From NCBI RefSeq assembly GCF_000427785.1, contig NZ_ATYR01000005.1, positions 62,001 through 126,000 of the forward strand: a DNA stretch of 64,000 bases. Direction: 5' to 3'. The notes beneath the pieces are model-generated. The model was given only the letters and a program-made list of their open reading frames with translations, searched no databases and was not told where the DNA came from. This DNA is from Massilia alkalitolerans DSM 17462 (GTDB taxonomy: Bacteria > Pseudomonadota > Gammaproteobacteria > Burkholderiales > Burkholderiaceae_D). Every line of letters starts with the position of its first letter. Within the stretch, counting starts at the first letter, position 1. Positions 18,242-30,200 of this stretch are shown in pieces. The position numbers and the translations under genes were made by a program.

Positions 18242-20197
18242 CTACTCGCCCCGTGCGCGGGCTTCGATGCGCTCCCAGCGTTCGAGGGCGTCGAGCAGCA
18301 GCTCGTCGATCTCGGCGTGGCGCTCGCTCAGGCGGCGCGCGTCGCCGGGATTCTGCTTGTAGAAGTCGGGCGAATTCAGCTGGGCCGTGATCGCCGACTG
18401 CTCATCTTCAAGAGTCGCGATCAGCTGGGGAAGTTCCTCCAGTTCGCGCTGTTCCTTGTAGCTCAACTTTACCTTTTTACCAGACCCGCTCTGTGCGGTA
18501 GATGACATTTCACCAGCTTTGGCTGCCGGGTCGACCGGGGTCGCCGAGGGCGCGGCGCCCTTGGCAAGAGTGGCGGCGGCCTTCGTTGCAGACGCGGCAT
18601 CGTTGGCGCGCGCGCGTTCCCAGTCGGTATAGCCACCGACGTATTCGCGCCACAGTCCATTCCCTTCAGCAACGATCACCTGGGTCACGACGTTGTCGAG
18701 GAAGGTACGGTCGTGGCTGACCAGGAACACGGTGCCCGTGTATTCCTCGAGCAGTTCCTCGAGCAGCTCGAGGGTTTCGATGTCGAGGTCGTTGGTCGGC
18801 TCGTCCAGCACCAGGCAGTTGGCCGGCTTGGCGAACAGGCGCGCCAGCAGCAGGCGGTTGCGCTCGCCGCCCGAGAGCGACTTCACCGGCGAGCGGGCAC
18901 GTTCCGGTGCGAACAGGAAGTCGCTGAGATAGGTCATCACGTGCTTCTTCTGGCCGTTGATCTCGACCCAGTCGCTGCCCGGCGAGATGGTGTCGGCCAG
19001 GCTCGCCTCGTCGTTGAGCTGGGCGCGCATCTGGTCGAAATAGGCGACGTTCAGCTTGGTCCCCAGCTTGGCCGAGCCGCTGTCGGCGGTCTCGTCGCCC
19101 AGGATGATCTTCAGCAGCGTGGTCTTGCCGGCGCCGTTGGGCCCGATCAGGCCCACCTTGTCGCCGCGCAGGATCGTGCCGGTGAAGTTGCTGACGATCA
19201 CTTTCTCGCCGTACGACTTGGAGATGTTTTCCAGCTCGGCAACGATCTTGCCCGATCGCTCGCCGGCGCCAACATCGAGACGGACCGTGCCCTGCTGCTC
19301 GCGGCGCGCGGCGCGCTGCAGGCGCAGCGCTTCCAGGCGGCGCACCCGGCCTTCGTCACGGGTACGGCGGGCCTGCACGCCCTTGCGGATCCAGACTTCT
19401 TCCTGGGCCAGGAACTTGTCGAACTTGGCGTTCTCGACTTCCTCGTTGGCAAGCAGCTCGCGCTTGCGTTCCTGGTAGGTGGAAAAGTTGCCCGGGAACG
19501 AGAGCAGGCGGCCACGGTCGAGCTCGATGATGCGGGTGGCGACGTTGTCGAGGAAGCTGCGGTCGTGGGTAATGAACAGCACCGAGCCGCGGTACTCACG
19601 CAGCAGGCCCTCCAGCCACTTGATCGAGGTGAAGTCGAGGTGGTTGGTCGGCTCGTCCAGCAGCAGCACGTCGGGTGCGGAGACCAGCGCCACGGCCAGG
19701 GCCACGCGCTTCTGCATGCCGCCCGACAGCGTACCCATCTTCGCTTCACGGTTCAGGCCCAGGCGGTCGAGGGTGGTGTCGACCTTGTGCGCCAGATTCC
19801 AGCCGTCGACGGCGTCGAGCTTGACCTGGATCTCGTGCATGCGCTCCATCAGGGCATCGTCGTTGTCGCCGCCGAACTGCCCGGTGAGCGACTCGTACTC
19901 GGCCAGCATGGCCTGCTGGTCGCCCATGCCGGCGGCCACCGCATCGAACACGCTCGCGTCCGGATCGAAGACCGGTTCCTGCTCGACGTAGGCGATCTTG
20001 ACGCCCTGCTGCATGACCAGCAGGCCGTCGTCGAGCCTGGAGCGGCCGGAGATGATCTTCAGCAGCGAGGATTTGCCGGTGCCGTTGCGGCCGATCAGGC
20101 CGACGCGCTCGCCGGTCTCCAGGGAAAAGTCAGCGTGGTCGAGCAGCGCGACGTGGCCGAAGGCCAGTTGCGCGGAAGTGAGGGAAATGACAGCCAT
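18242..20197 (-). CDS. uup: ABC-F family ATPase Uup
   Basis: A 651-residue soluble protein with two ABC ATPase domains. Domain 1 has GRNGTGKSS and LSGGMQKRVALA; domain 2 has GPNGAGKTT and LSGGERNRLLLA. Between them is the ABC-F linker (about residues 240-310) with the RRTRDEGRVRRLEALR segment typical of Uup. The C-terminal coiled-coil (about 570-650, KLSYKEQRELEELPQLIATL) binds DNA or ribosome in characterised Uup proteins. There are no membrane segments, so it is not a transporter. It is housekeeping and unrelated to the neighbouring Eps genes apart from orientation. Confidence 0.92.
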   Translation of the reverse strand: MAVISLTSAQLAFGHVALLDHADFSLETGERVGLIGRNGTGKSSLLKIISGRSRLDDGLLVMQQGVKIAYVEQEPVFDPDASVFDAVAAGMGDQQAMLAEYESLTGQFGGDNDDALMERMHEIQVKLDAVDGWNLAHKVDTTLDRLGLNREAKMGTLSGGMQKRVALAVALVSAPDVLLLDEPTNHLDFTSIKWLEGLLREYRGSVLFITHDRSFLDNVATRIIELDRGRLLSFPGNFSTYQERKRELLANEEVENAKFDKFLAQEEVWIRKGVQARRTRDEGRVRRLEALRLQRAARREQQGTVRLDVGAGERSGKIVAELENISKSYGEKVIVSNFTGTILRGDKVGLIGPNGAGKTTLLKIILGDETADSGSAKLGTKLNVAYFDQMRAQLNDEASLADTISPGSDWVEINGQKKHVMTYLSDFLFAPERARSPVKSLSGGERNRLLLARLFAKPANCLVLDEPTNDLDIETLELLEELLEEYTGTVFLVSHDRTFLDNVVTQVIVAEGNGLWREYVGGYTDWERARANDAASATKAAATLAKGAAPSATPVDPAAKAGEMSSTAQSGSGKKVKLSYKEQRELEELPQLIATLEDEQSAITAQLNSPDFYKQNPGDARRLSERHAEIDELLLDALERWERIEARARGE

Positions 20198-20305
20198 GAT
20201 CCGTGAACCTGCCCGACACGCAAGGCGGCGGGCGCAAAATGTTGAAAGAAGACGCCATTGTACCGACTGGCGCCGTGGTTTCGGCGGCGTGCTGCCGCCG
20301 CCATC

Positions 20306-23062
<2,757 letters not shown>

Positions 23063-23196
23063 CGTGCGGGTCCGGTTGGGGCAAGGGCGCTGCCAGGGCC
23101 GTGCCACGGAAGCAGGAGGCGCTGCCGGGGATTGGCGGCGCGCGGGAAAGTATAGCCGAGATGATGGAAAATCACGCCCGGGTGGGCAGGAGAAGA

Positions 23197-23271
23197 TGGT
23201 GTCGCCAGCAGGAATCGAACCTGCATCTAAGTCTTAGGAGGACCTTGTACTATCCATTGTACTATGGCGAC
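23197..23271 (-). tRNA. tRNA-Arg (anticodon CCU)
   Basis: Read on the minus strand, the acceptor GTCGCCA (23271-23265) pairs with TGGCGAC, followed by discriminator A and an encoded CCA (23199-23197). The D-arm GTAC…GTAC, the anticodon arm AGGTC-CTCCTAA-GACTT with anticodon CCT, and the T-arm CAGGTTCGATTCCTG all fold normally. CCU arginine tRNAs are frequent integration targets; the plus-strand side carries a PEP-CTERM gene remnant 100 bp away. Confidence 0.93.
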
Positions 23272-23371
23272 ACATCGCTCCCACGCGTGTGCGCAGGTGC
23301 AGTCCTGTATTGTACCAGCCCCCTTGCCAAATCAGAACAGTGGCAAAACAGCTACGCGCATTCCTGAATAA

Positions 23372-23647
23372 ATACGAAAAGCTTTACAAGCAGAGGTTGG
23401 TATTTCATTTTTCGGCCGCCTCAGCCATTACATCACCTCGCCGTCGATCCAGATTCCGGTCAAGGATACGAGCCAGAACACCGCCGGCGAAGGCGGTGCT
23501 AGCCAGGCCGGTGGCGGTCTGATTGGCGATGGACTGCAAGCCGGCAGCCAGGAACACCACGACGTGTCGGAGCCGGCCAGCCTGGCGCTGCTGGCCGTGG
23601 GCGCGCTCGCGGTCTGTAGCAGCCGCCGCCGCACCAGCAAAGTCTAG
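23372..23647 (+). pseudogene. C-terminal remnant of a PEP-CTERM protein gene
   Basis: An open frame of 91 residues without an ATG, GTG or TTG near its 5' end. It ends with a recognisable sorting tail: VSEPASLALLAVGALAV, a hydrophobic helix, then SSRRRTSKV and a TAG at 23645. The usual VPEP is changed to VSEP. The preceding Gly/Gln-rich stretch (ASQAGGGLIGDGLQAGSQ) resembles the spacer before such tails. The N-terminal signal peptide and main domain are missing, and the frame begins after a TAA at 23369, so this looks like the 3' end of a gene whose front was deleted. Its stop overlaps the convergent EAL stop. Confidence 0.65.
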
Positions 23648-24273
23648 GCCCAGGCCGCCGGGTGGATGTCGCCGGCCGCGTGCAGCGCGGGCCTGGCGAA
23701 CAGATAACCCTGCATCAGGTCCACGCCCTCCCCGGCCAGCCAGTCGCGCTCGGCCGGCGTCTCGACGCCTTCCGCCAGCACCCGCACCGCCAGTTCCGCG
23801 CACATCGCCAGCACTCCCTTGACGACCGCCTGGCGCGCGCGGTCGCCGTCGATGCCGCGCACTAGGGCCATGTCGAGCTTGAGGACTTCGGGCTGGAACG
23901 CCGACAGCAGGTCCAGTCCGGCAAAGCCGGAACCGAAATCGTCGATCGCGGTGCCGAAGCCGTAGCGGCGGTATTCACGGAAGATCTGGACCAGGTGCGG
24001 CCGGTCGCGCAGGCGCTCGCCCTCGCTGACCTCGAACACGATGTTCTCGAGCGCGAAACCGGCTTCGTTCGCGGCCTCGAAGGTGCGCTGGATGCAGGTC
24101 GCCGGATGGTAGACGGCATTCGGCAGGAATTTGATCGACAGCCGGCCAGGCAGGCCAAGGCGCGCCGCACCGCGGATCGCCTCGATTCGGCAGGCCTGGT
24201 CGAACTCGTAGAGGTTGTCCTCGTTGACGAGGGACAGCACCGACCAGGCGCCCTCGCCGCGCGGCCCGCGCAC
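23644..24273 (-). CDS. EAL-domain c-di-GMP phosphodiesterase-like protein, 5' truncated
   Basis: Most of an EAL domain is present: SIKFLPNAV, NIVFEVSEGER, AIDDFGSGFAGL, VLKLDMALVRG, LAEGVETPAERD and LMQGYLFARPAL, matching small stand-alone EAL proteins of about 240 residues. The domain's beginning is damaged. The homologous frame continues upstream as SVDLKTRSIWAHEALVRGP but reaches a stop inside the marR gene without any ATG, GTG or TTG. The only standard start is the GTG at 24273 inside the EAL motif, which would remove the catalytic Glu. Either it starts at a rare codon or it is a decaying gene. The gene lies 43 bp after marR. Confidence 0.7.
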   Translation of the reverse strand: MRGPRGEGAWSVLSLVNEDNLYEFDQACRIEAIRGAARLGLPGRLSIKFLPNAVYHPATCIQRTFEAANEAGFALENIVFEVSEGERLRDRPHLVQIFREYRRYGFGTAIDDFGSGFAGLDLLSAFQPEVLKLDMALVRGIDGDRARQAVVKGVLAMCAELAVRVLAEGVETPAERDWLAGEGVDLMQGYLFARPALHAAGDIHPAAWA

Positions 24274-24316
24274 CAGCGCCTCGTGCGCCCAGATGCTGCG
24301 TGTCTTCAGGTCGACG

Positions 24317-24826
24317 CTAACGTTCTTCGCCGGTGTTGAGGCGCTGCTTCATGGACGCCAGCAGCGCGATCAGGCTGGCCTTGTCCTCGGCCGGGATATC
24401 GGCCAGCATCTCGTCGATCCAGCGTTCGTGCACCGCCGCCATCTCGGCGAAGGCGCTGCGTCCGGCCGGGGTCAGGCGCACCGCCCAGGCACGGCGGTCG
24501 TGCGGATCGGGCACGCGCAGCACCAGTCCTTCGCGCTCGAGCTGGTCGGTGATGCCGGTGACGTTGCCGCCGGTGACCATCATGCGCCGGGACAGCTCGC
24601 CCATGCGCAGTCCGTCGGGATGGCGCTCGAGCTGGGCCATCAGGTCGAAGCGCGGCAGCGTGATGCCGAAACCGGCGCGCAGCCGCGAGCGGATCTCGTT
24701 CTCGATGCGTACGGTGCACGACAGCATGCGCAGCCACAGCTTGAGCGACTGATGGTGATCCTGCGTCAGCCGGCTTGCCAGGTCGAGCTCCTGCTCTGCC
24801 TGGCCCGAGTCCTCGAGATCGGACAT
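24317..24826 (-). CDS. MarR family transcriptional regulator
   Basis: A 169-residue winged-helix regulator. The DNA-binding core runs from about residue 55 to 120: TLPRFDLMAQLERHPDGLRM, GELSRRMMVTGGNVTGITDQ and the wing GLVLRVPDPHDRRAWAVRLT. ATG at 24826 begins MSDLEDSG; longer versions run into the ligase gene. It starts 7 bp after the ligase stop, so the pair is one operon. The regulator probably represses its own operon through the 20-bp palindrome at 26509-26528 and responds to an aromatic acid or its CoA ester, by analogy with similar pairs. Confidence 0.9.
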   Translation of the reverse strand: MSDLEDSGQAEQELDLASRLTQDHHQSLKLWLRMLSCTVRIENEIRSRLRAGFGITLPRFDLMAQLERHPDGLRMGELSRRMMVTGGNVTGITDQLEREGLVLRVPDPHDRRAWAVRLTPAGRSAFAEMAAVHERWIDEMLADIPAEDKASLIALLASMKQRLNTGEER

Positions 24827-24833
24827 GTTTTCC

Positions 24834-26462
24834 TCAGACCGCGTCCATGCGTAATTTAAACCGTTGTAGTTTACCGGTTTCGGTGCGCGGCAGCTGTTCG
24901 CGAAAACGCACCACGCGCGGATACTTGTACGGGGCAATCTGGGCCTTGACGAATTCCTGCAGCGCCGCGGCCAGCTCGCCGCTTGCCGCCACGCCCTGCT
25001 TGAGCACGACATGGGCCTCGACCACCTGCCCGCGCTCCTCGTCGGGGCGCCCCACCACGCCGCACTCGGCCACCGCCGGATGGTGTAGCAGCGCTTCCTC
25101 GACCTCGGCGCCGGCGATGTTGTAGCCGGCCGAGATGATCATGTCGTCCAGCCGCGAGCGGTAGTAGAAATAGCCGTCGGCGTCCATCTCGTAGGCGTCG
25201 CCGGTGATGTTCCAGCCATCCTGCACGTAGTTGCGCTGGCGCGGGTCGTCGAGGTAACGGCAGCCGGTCGGGCCTTTCACCGCCAGCCTCCCCACCACGC
25301 CCGGCCCCACCGGCCGCCCGTGCTCGTCGAGGATAAAGGCCTGGTAGCCCGGCACCGGCTTGCCGGTGGCGCCGGCCCTGGCCTCGCTGCCCGCGGCCGA
25401 GATGAAGATGTGCAGCATCTCGGTGGCGCCGATCCCGTCGATCATGTCCAGGCTTGTTGCCACCTTCCAGGCCTCGCGGGTGGCGACCGGCAGCGCCTCG
25501 CCGGCCGACACGCTGCGGCTCAGGCTGCGCAAATCGAAGCGCGGCGCCAGCTGGGCCATCTGGCGGTAGAAGGTGGGCGCGGTGAAGCACACCGTGGCGC
25601 GGTGTTCCTGGATCGCCGCCAGCAGGCTTTCCGGGCTCAAGCGCTCGACCAGCACGGCGCTGGCGCCCACGCGCAGCGGAAACAGCAGCAGCCCGCCCAG
25701 GCCGAAGGTGAAGGCCAGCGGCGGCGTGCCGATGAACACGTCGTCCATCCGCGCGCCCAGGGTGTGGCGCGGGAAGCAGTCGCAGATCGCCAGCAGGTCG
25801 CGGTGGAAGTGCATGGTCCCCTTCGGCACGCCGGTGGTGCCCGAGGTGAAGCTGATCAGGCAGATGTCGTCGGCGGCGGTGTCGGGCGCATGGAAGGGTT
25901 CGTCGTGGGCCGTCATGCGCGCTTCCAGCGAATCGGACGCATCCCCGTCGAACAGCACCAGCGGCAGGCCGCCGGGCTCCATCGCATCGACCTCCGCACG
26001 CAGCGAGGCCGCGCACAGCACCGCATCGACGCGGGCGCGGCCGGCGATGATGCCCAGCTCGCGGGCGCGCAGCAGCGGCATGGTCGGCACCGCGATGCAG
26101 CCGGCCTTGATCACGGCCAGGATACAGGCCGCCATCATGGGGCAATTGGCGCCGCGCAGCAGCACCCGGCTGCCGGTCGCGAGCCCGAGGCCTTGGCGCA
26201 GCACGTGGGCGATGCGGTCGACCCGCGCGCGCAGCTGGGCGTAGCTGAGGCGCTCGCGGCTGCCGATGAGTGCCGTGCGCGCGTCCCAGCCGCGCGCGCC
26301 GGCGCCATCGAGCAGCTCGGCCGCGCTGTTCAGGCGCGGCGGATACTGCAGCTCGGGCAGGTCGAAGCGGAATTCAGGCCACTCGCCCGGGGGCGGCAGC
26401 TGGGCGCGGGCGAAACCGTCGGCGTAGCCGGACGGCGCAAGTGCTGCGGAAGCGTCGGTCAT
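24834..26462 (-). CDS. AMP-dependent acyl-CoA ligase (benzoate/2-aminobenzoate-CoA ligase type)
   Basis: A 542-residue ANL-superfamily enzyme that activates a carboxylic acid with ATP and CoA. It has the P-loop ISFTSGTTGVPKG, the A5-like DGIGATEMLHIF, the hinge DGYFYYRSRLDDMIISAGYN and the catalytic lysine region TETGKLQRFKLR. The IGATEMLHIFIS segment and overall length fit the benzoate-/2-aminobenzoate-CoA ligase subgroup, so an aromatic acid is the likely substrate. The precise substrate is not readable. No other aromatic-degradation genes are nearby. Confidence 0.85.
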   Translation of the reverse strand: MTDASAALAPSGYADGFARAQLPPPGEWPEFRFDLPELQYPPRLNSAAELLDGAGARGWDARTALIGSRERLSYAQLRARVDRIAHVLRQGLGLATGSRVLLRGANCPMMAACILAVIKAGCIAVPTMPLLRARELGIIAGRARVDAVLCAASLRAEVDAMEPGGLPLVLFDGDASDSLEARMTAHDEPFHAPDTAADDICLISFTSGTTGVPKGTMHFHRDLLAICDCFPRHTLGARMDDVFIGTPPLAFTFGLGGLLLFPLRVGASAVLVERLSPESLLAAIQEHRATVCFTAPTFYRQMAQLAPRFDLRSLSRSVSAGEALPVATREAWKVATSLDMIDGIGATEMLHIFISAAGSEARAGATGKPVPGYQAFILDEHGRPVGPGVVGRLAVKGPTGCRYLDDPRQRNYVQDGWNITGDAYEMDADGYFYYRSRLDDMIISAGYNIAGAEVEEALLHHPAVAECGVVGRPDEERGQVVEAHVVLKQGVAASGELAAALQEFVKAQIAPYKYPRVVRFREQLPRTETGKLQRFKLRMDAV

Positions 26463-26508
26463 GTCGGGCCTTTGTTGGATGTTCCGGCAATAATGCAGCG
26501 ATCCCGAC

Positions 26509-26528
26509 TTACTTTAAATCTAAAGTAA
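26509..26528. promoter_or_regulatory. Operator-like perfect palindrome for the MarR regulator
   Basis: TTACTTTA-AATC-TAAAGTAA: two perfect 8-bp arms around 4 bp, 47-66 bp before the ligase start and just beyond the 3' end of the neighbouring response-regulator gene. Size and symmetry suit a MarR dimer, and the AT-rich site contrasts with the GC-rich surroundings. Confidence 0.7.
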
Positions 26529-26545
26529 TCTGCCAGCAAGCGTAT

Positions 26546-27223
26546 TTATGAGATGGCTTGCGCGCGCTGCTGCTGGCGGCCGACCGCCCCGCGTGCATGC
26601 GCCAGCGCTGCCTGGAGCGCGTGCGCATCGCCGCTCGCGATCACGGCGCGCAGGCGCGCCGCGCTGTCCGCCAGTCCGAGCGTGGCGCAGCCTTCGGCCA
26701 GGCGCTGCAACCGCTCGCCCCCGTCCAGCGGCAGTGCCGCCAGGCCCGGGCCTGCGTCCTCGAGCTGGCGCTGCAGGCCGCCGAGATAGGCGAGCAGGCG
26801 TTCGGACGTGATGCCCAGGCGCTGCTGCACGGAGGCCGGTTCTTCGTCCTGCGGCGCCAGGCGCGCGAGCTGGGCCCGCACCTGCCCCGCGGCGAAAGGC
26901 TTGACGATGTAGCCGTCGGCGCCGAGGCGCCCCGCCTCGGCCAGCGTATCGGCGTCCGATGCCGCCGATACCAGCACGAAGGGCACGGCCTGCAGGGCAG
27001 GATCGTGGCTTGCGGCGCGCACCCGCGCCAGCAGCGCCATGCCATCGAGCTTCGGCATGCGCAGGTCGCAGAACACGATGCCGGGGCGCAGGCCGGCCTC
27101 CAGCCGGTGCCAGGCGTCCTCGCCGTCCTCCGCTTCCACGATCTCGTATTGTCCGCAGCTGTCGACCAGATGCATCAGCATCATGCGCGACACCACGTCG
27201 TCGTCCACCGCCAGCACTATCAT
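26546..27223 (-). CDS. Response regulator (receiver plus C-terminal helical domain)
   Basis: A 225-residue protein with an N-terminal receiver domain: acidic pocket [10 protein letters not shown], phosphoacceptor Asp53 in [22 protein letters not shown] and the lysine in [10 protein letters not shown]. Residues 130-225 are Ala/Leu/Arg-rich and helical ([20 protein letters not shown]…) without a recognisable DNA-binding or enzymatic motif. The ATG at 27223 overlaps the TGA of the giant hybrid kinase upstream, so they are translated together and it is probably a phosphorelay partner of that kinase's Hpt domain. Confidence 0.85.
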   Translation of the reverse strand: MIVLAVDDDVVSRMMLMHLVDSCGQYEIVEAEDGEDAWHRLEAGLRPGIVFCDLRMPKLDGMALLARVRAASHDPALQAVPFVLVSAASDADTLAEAGRLGADGYIVKPFAAGQVRAQLARLAPQDEEPASVQQRLGITSERLLAYLGGLQRQLEDAGPGLAALPLDGGERLQRLAEGCATLGLADSAARLRAVIASGDAHALQAALAHARGAVGRQQQRAQAIS

Positions 27224-30200
27224 GTTCCGCTGTCCTCCTGCCCACTGTCGAGGCTCATTATAGTGGGCTGGAACACGGCCAGCTGCACGCCCAGGCGCGC
27301 CAGCCCGGCCAGCAGGCGCGTGCGGTCGCCCGCATCGGCAGCCGCTTCCAGCTCGGCGCACAGTTGCCCGAGCGCGGTCTCGCCCAGGTAGGCGGCGCTG
27401 CCGCGCAGGCCGTGCAGCACCCTGCCCGCCGCTTCCAGGTCGTCCGCGTCGAGCGCTTGCGCGAGCTCGGCGCGGCGGCGCGGCAGGTCGGCGGCGAAGG
27501 CGGCGCGCAGGCGCGCAGCCAGGTCGTCGGCGCGGCGGCCGGCATTGGGCGGCGCTGCCGCAGCGGCGTCCGGGGATGGGGCATGCGGCGTCGGGGCGAC
27601 GCCGAACATCGCGTCCAGCGCGGCCAGCGGCGAGGCCTGCTGCGCCTCGCCGCTGGCAGGGCCGTCGGCGGCGGGCATCGGCGGCAACGCGATGCCGCGC
27701 CCCAGCTGGCGCTCGATGGCGCGCGAGATCTGCAGGTGCAGCGCGTCCTCGTCGATCGGCTTGGTCAGGAAGGCGTCCATGCCGCAGGCCAGGTAGCGCG
27801 CCCGGTCTTCGCCGCTGGCATTGGCGGTCAGGGCCACGATCATCAGGTGCGGGTCCAGCACCCTGGACTCCGGCGTACCGCCGGCGCGGATGAGGCGAGT
27901 CGCGGTGGCGCCGTCCATCTCGGGCATGCGCCCGTCCATCAGCACCAGGTCGTAGCGGCTGCGGGCGCAGGCGGCCACCGCATGCAGGCCGTTGTCGACA
28001 ATGTCGATCTGGTGGCCCATCTCCTCGACCATGGTGCGGGCGATGATCTGGTTGGTCGCGAAATCCTCGGCGCACAGGATGCGCAGGCGGTGGGTGTGCG
28101 GCGCGCGCGGCGCCTGCTCCACGTGCGGCGGCTCGACGCCGTCGGCCAGCGGCACCAGCACGCTGAAGGTGCTGCCCTTGCCCTCGATGCTGTTGACCGC
28201 GATCGAGCCACCCATCAGGGCCACCAGCTGGCGGCAGATCGCCAGGCCCAGGCCGGTGCCGCCATAGCGGCGCGTGGTGGTGGTGTCGGCCTGTTCGAAC
28301 TTCTGGAACAGGCGCGGCAGCGCATCGGCCGGGATGCCGATGCCAGTGTCGCGCACGGTGAAGCGCACCATGTTCCAGCCCTCCCCGCGCACCTGGTCGT
28401 CCGCGCGCAGCTCGACCAGCAGGTCGATCGCCCCCGCCCGGGTGAACTTGAAGGCGTTCCCGACCAGGTTGACCAGCACCTGGCGCAGGCGCGTCGGGTC
28501 CCCTACCACGAAGCGCGGCAGCCCGGGGTCGATGCTCACGTTGAAGCCCACGCTCTTGCCGGCGGCCTGTTCCTCGAACAGGCTGGCCACGTTGCGGATC
28601 TTGGCGTGCAGGTCGAAATCGATGTTCTCGATGCTCAGCTTGCCCGCCTCGATCTTGGAGAAGTCGAGCAGGTCGTTGATGATCGCCAGCAGGGCCTCGG
28701 CATTGCCCTGGCCGCGCTGGATCTGCTCGCGCGTGGTCTCGCGCAGCGAGGCATCGCGCAGCGCGAACCCGAGCATGCCGATCACGCCCGCCAGCGGGGT
28801 GCGCATCTCGTGGCTCATGTTGGCCAGGAATTCGGATTTCTGGCGCGTCGCATCCTCGGCGCGCTGCTTGGCCTGGCGCAGGAATTCCTCGTTCTCCTGC
28901 AGCGCGCGATAGGCGCGCGCCAGCTCGTTGGACTGCTGGCGCACGCGCTGCTCCTGGTCGCGCAGTTCCTCGGTCTGGCGCTCGAGCATGCGATTCTGCT
29001 GTTCGACCTGCTCGGTGCGCGCGCCCACCTGGCGCGCCAGCTGTTCCTTCTGGCGCTGCAGGCCGGACATGCGCATCCGCACCCCCAGGTAGGCGAGGGC
29101 CGCCAGCAGCAGCACGGCGATGGCGCGGAACCATGGCGTGCCCCAGGGCGGCGGCTCGATCGTGATCGCCAGCGCCGCCACCTGCTCGCTCCAGACGCCG
29201 TCCTTGTTGGCCGCGCGCAGCCGGAACACGTAGGTGCCCGGATCCAGGTTGGTATAGGTGGCGAAGCGCCTGGCGGCGTCCTCGTAGACCCAGTCCTGGT
29301 CGAAGCCGTCGAGGCGGTAGGCGAAGCGGTTGCGCCCCGGCGCGGCGAAGTGCAGGGCCGAGAACTCGAGCGAGAACACCGAGGCGCCGGCCGGCAGCGT
29401 CACCGTCTCGGCATGCTCCACCGGCCCCTTGAGCACGCCCGGCAGCGCCTCCTCGACAGGTTTGTTGAAGATGGTCAGGCCGGTGATGACGGGGCGCGGC
29501 GCCACCCGGTTGTCGCGGATCGCGCGCGGATCGAAGGCCGTGATGCCGTTGAAGCCGCCGAAGTACAGGATGCCGTCCGGGCCGCGCACCGCCGACGAGT
29601 CGAAGAAGGCGCCCTCGGTGAGGCCGTCGGCGGCGGTGTAGTTGCGCCAGGTCCCCTTCTGCGGATCGAAACGGGAAATGCCGCTGGTGGTGCTGACCCA
29701 CAGGCGGCCGTCCTCGTCCTCCAGGATCGCAGCGACCGCGTCGTCCAGCAGGCCTTCGCGGGTGGTGTAGCGCACGAAGCTCACGGAGCCGTCGGCGGCC
29801 GTCACCATGCGGTTCAGGCCCACCGCGGTGCCCACCCAGACGTCGCCGCGGCTGTCCTCGAAGAGCGCGTGCACCTCGTCGTGGCTCAGGCTCGCCGCGT
29901 CGTAGGGATCGTGGCGGAAATGGCGGAAGCGCCCGCTGGCGCGGTCCATCAGGTCGAGGCCGTCGAAGGTGCCGATCCACATGCGGCCGCGCCGGTCCAG
30001 CAGCATCGGCCGCACGATGTCGTCGGCCAGGCTGGTGGACTTGCCCGGGTCGTGGCGCCAGTGCTCGGTCTTGCGCGTGGCCGGGTCGAGCCGGTGCAGG
30101 CCGCCGCGGGTGGCGACCCAGATGCCGCCGTCCGGCGCGGTATACAGGGCGCGCACGTTGTTGGCGTCGGCGTCGCCGGACAGCGTCAGGCGCTCGAAGC

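Noticed and set aside
26546-29980. 1144-codon frame reading through the end of the giant sensor into the response regulator
   Set aside because: Its first 900 codons are an Arg/Ala/Gly-rich shadow of the sensor gene in another phase; only the last 225 codons are the real regulator.
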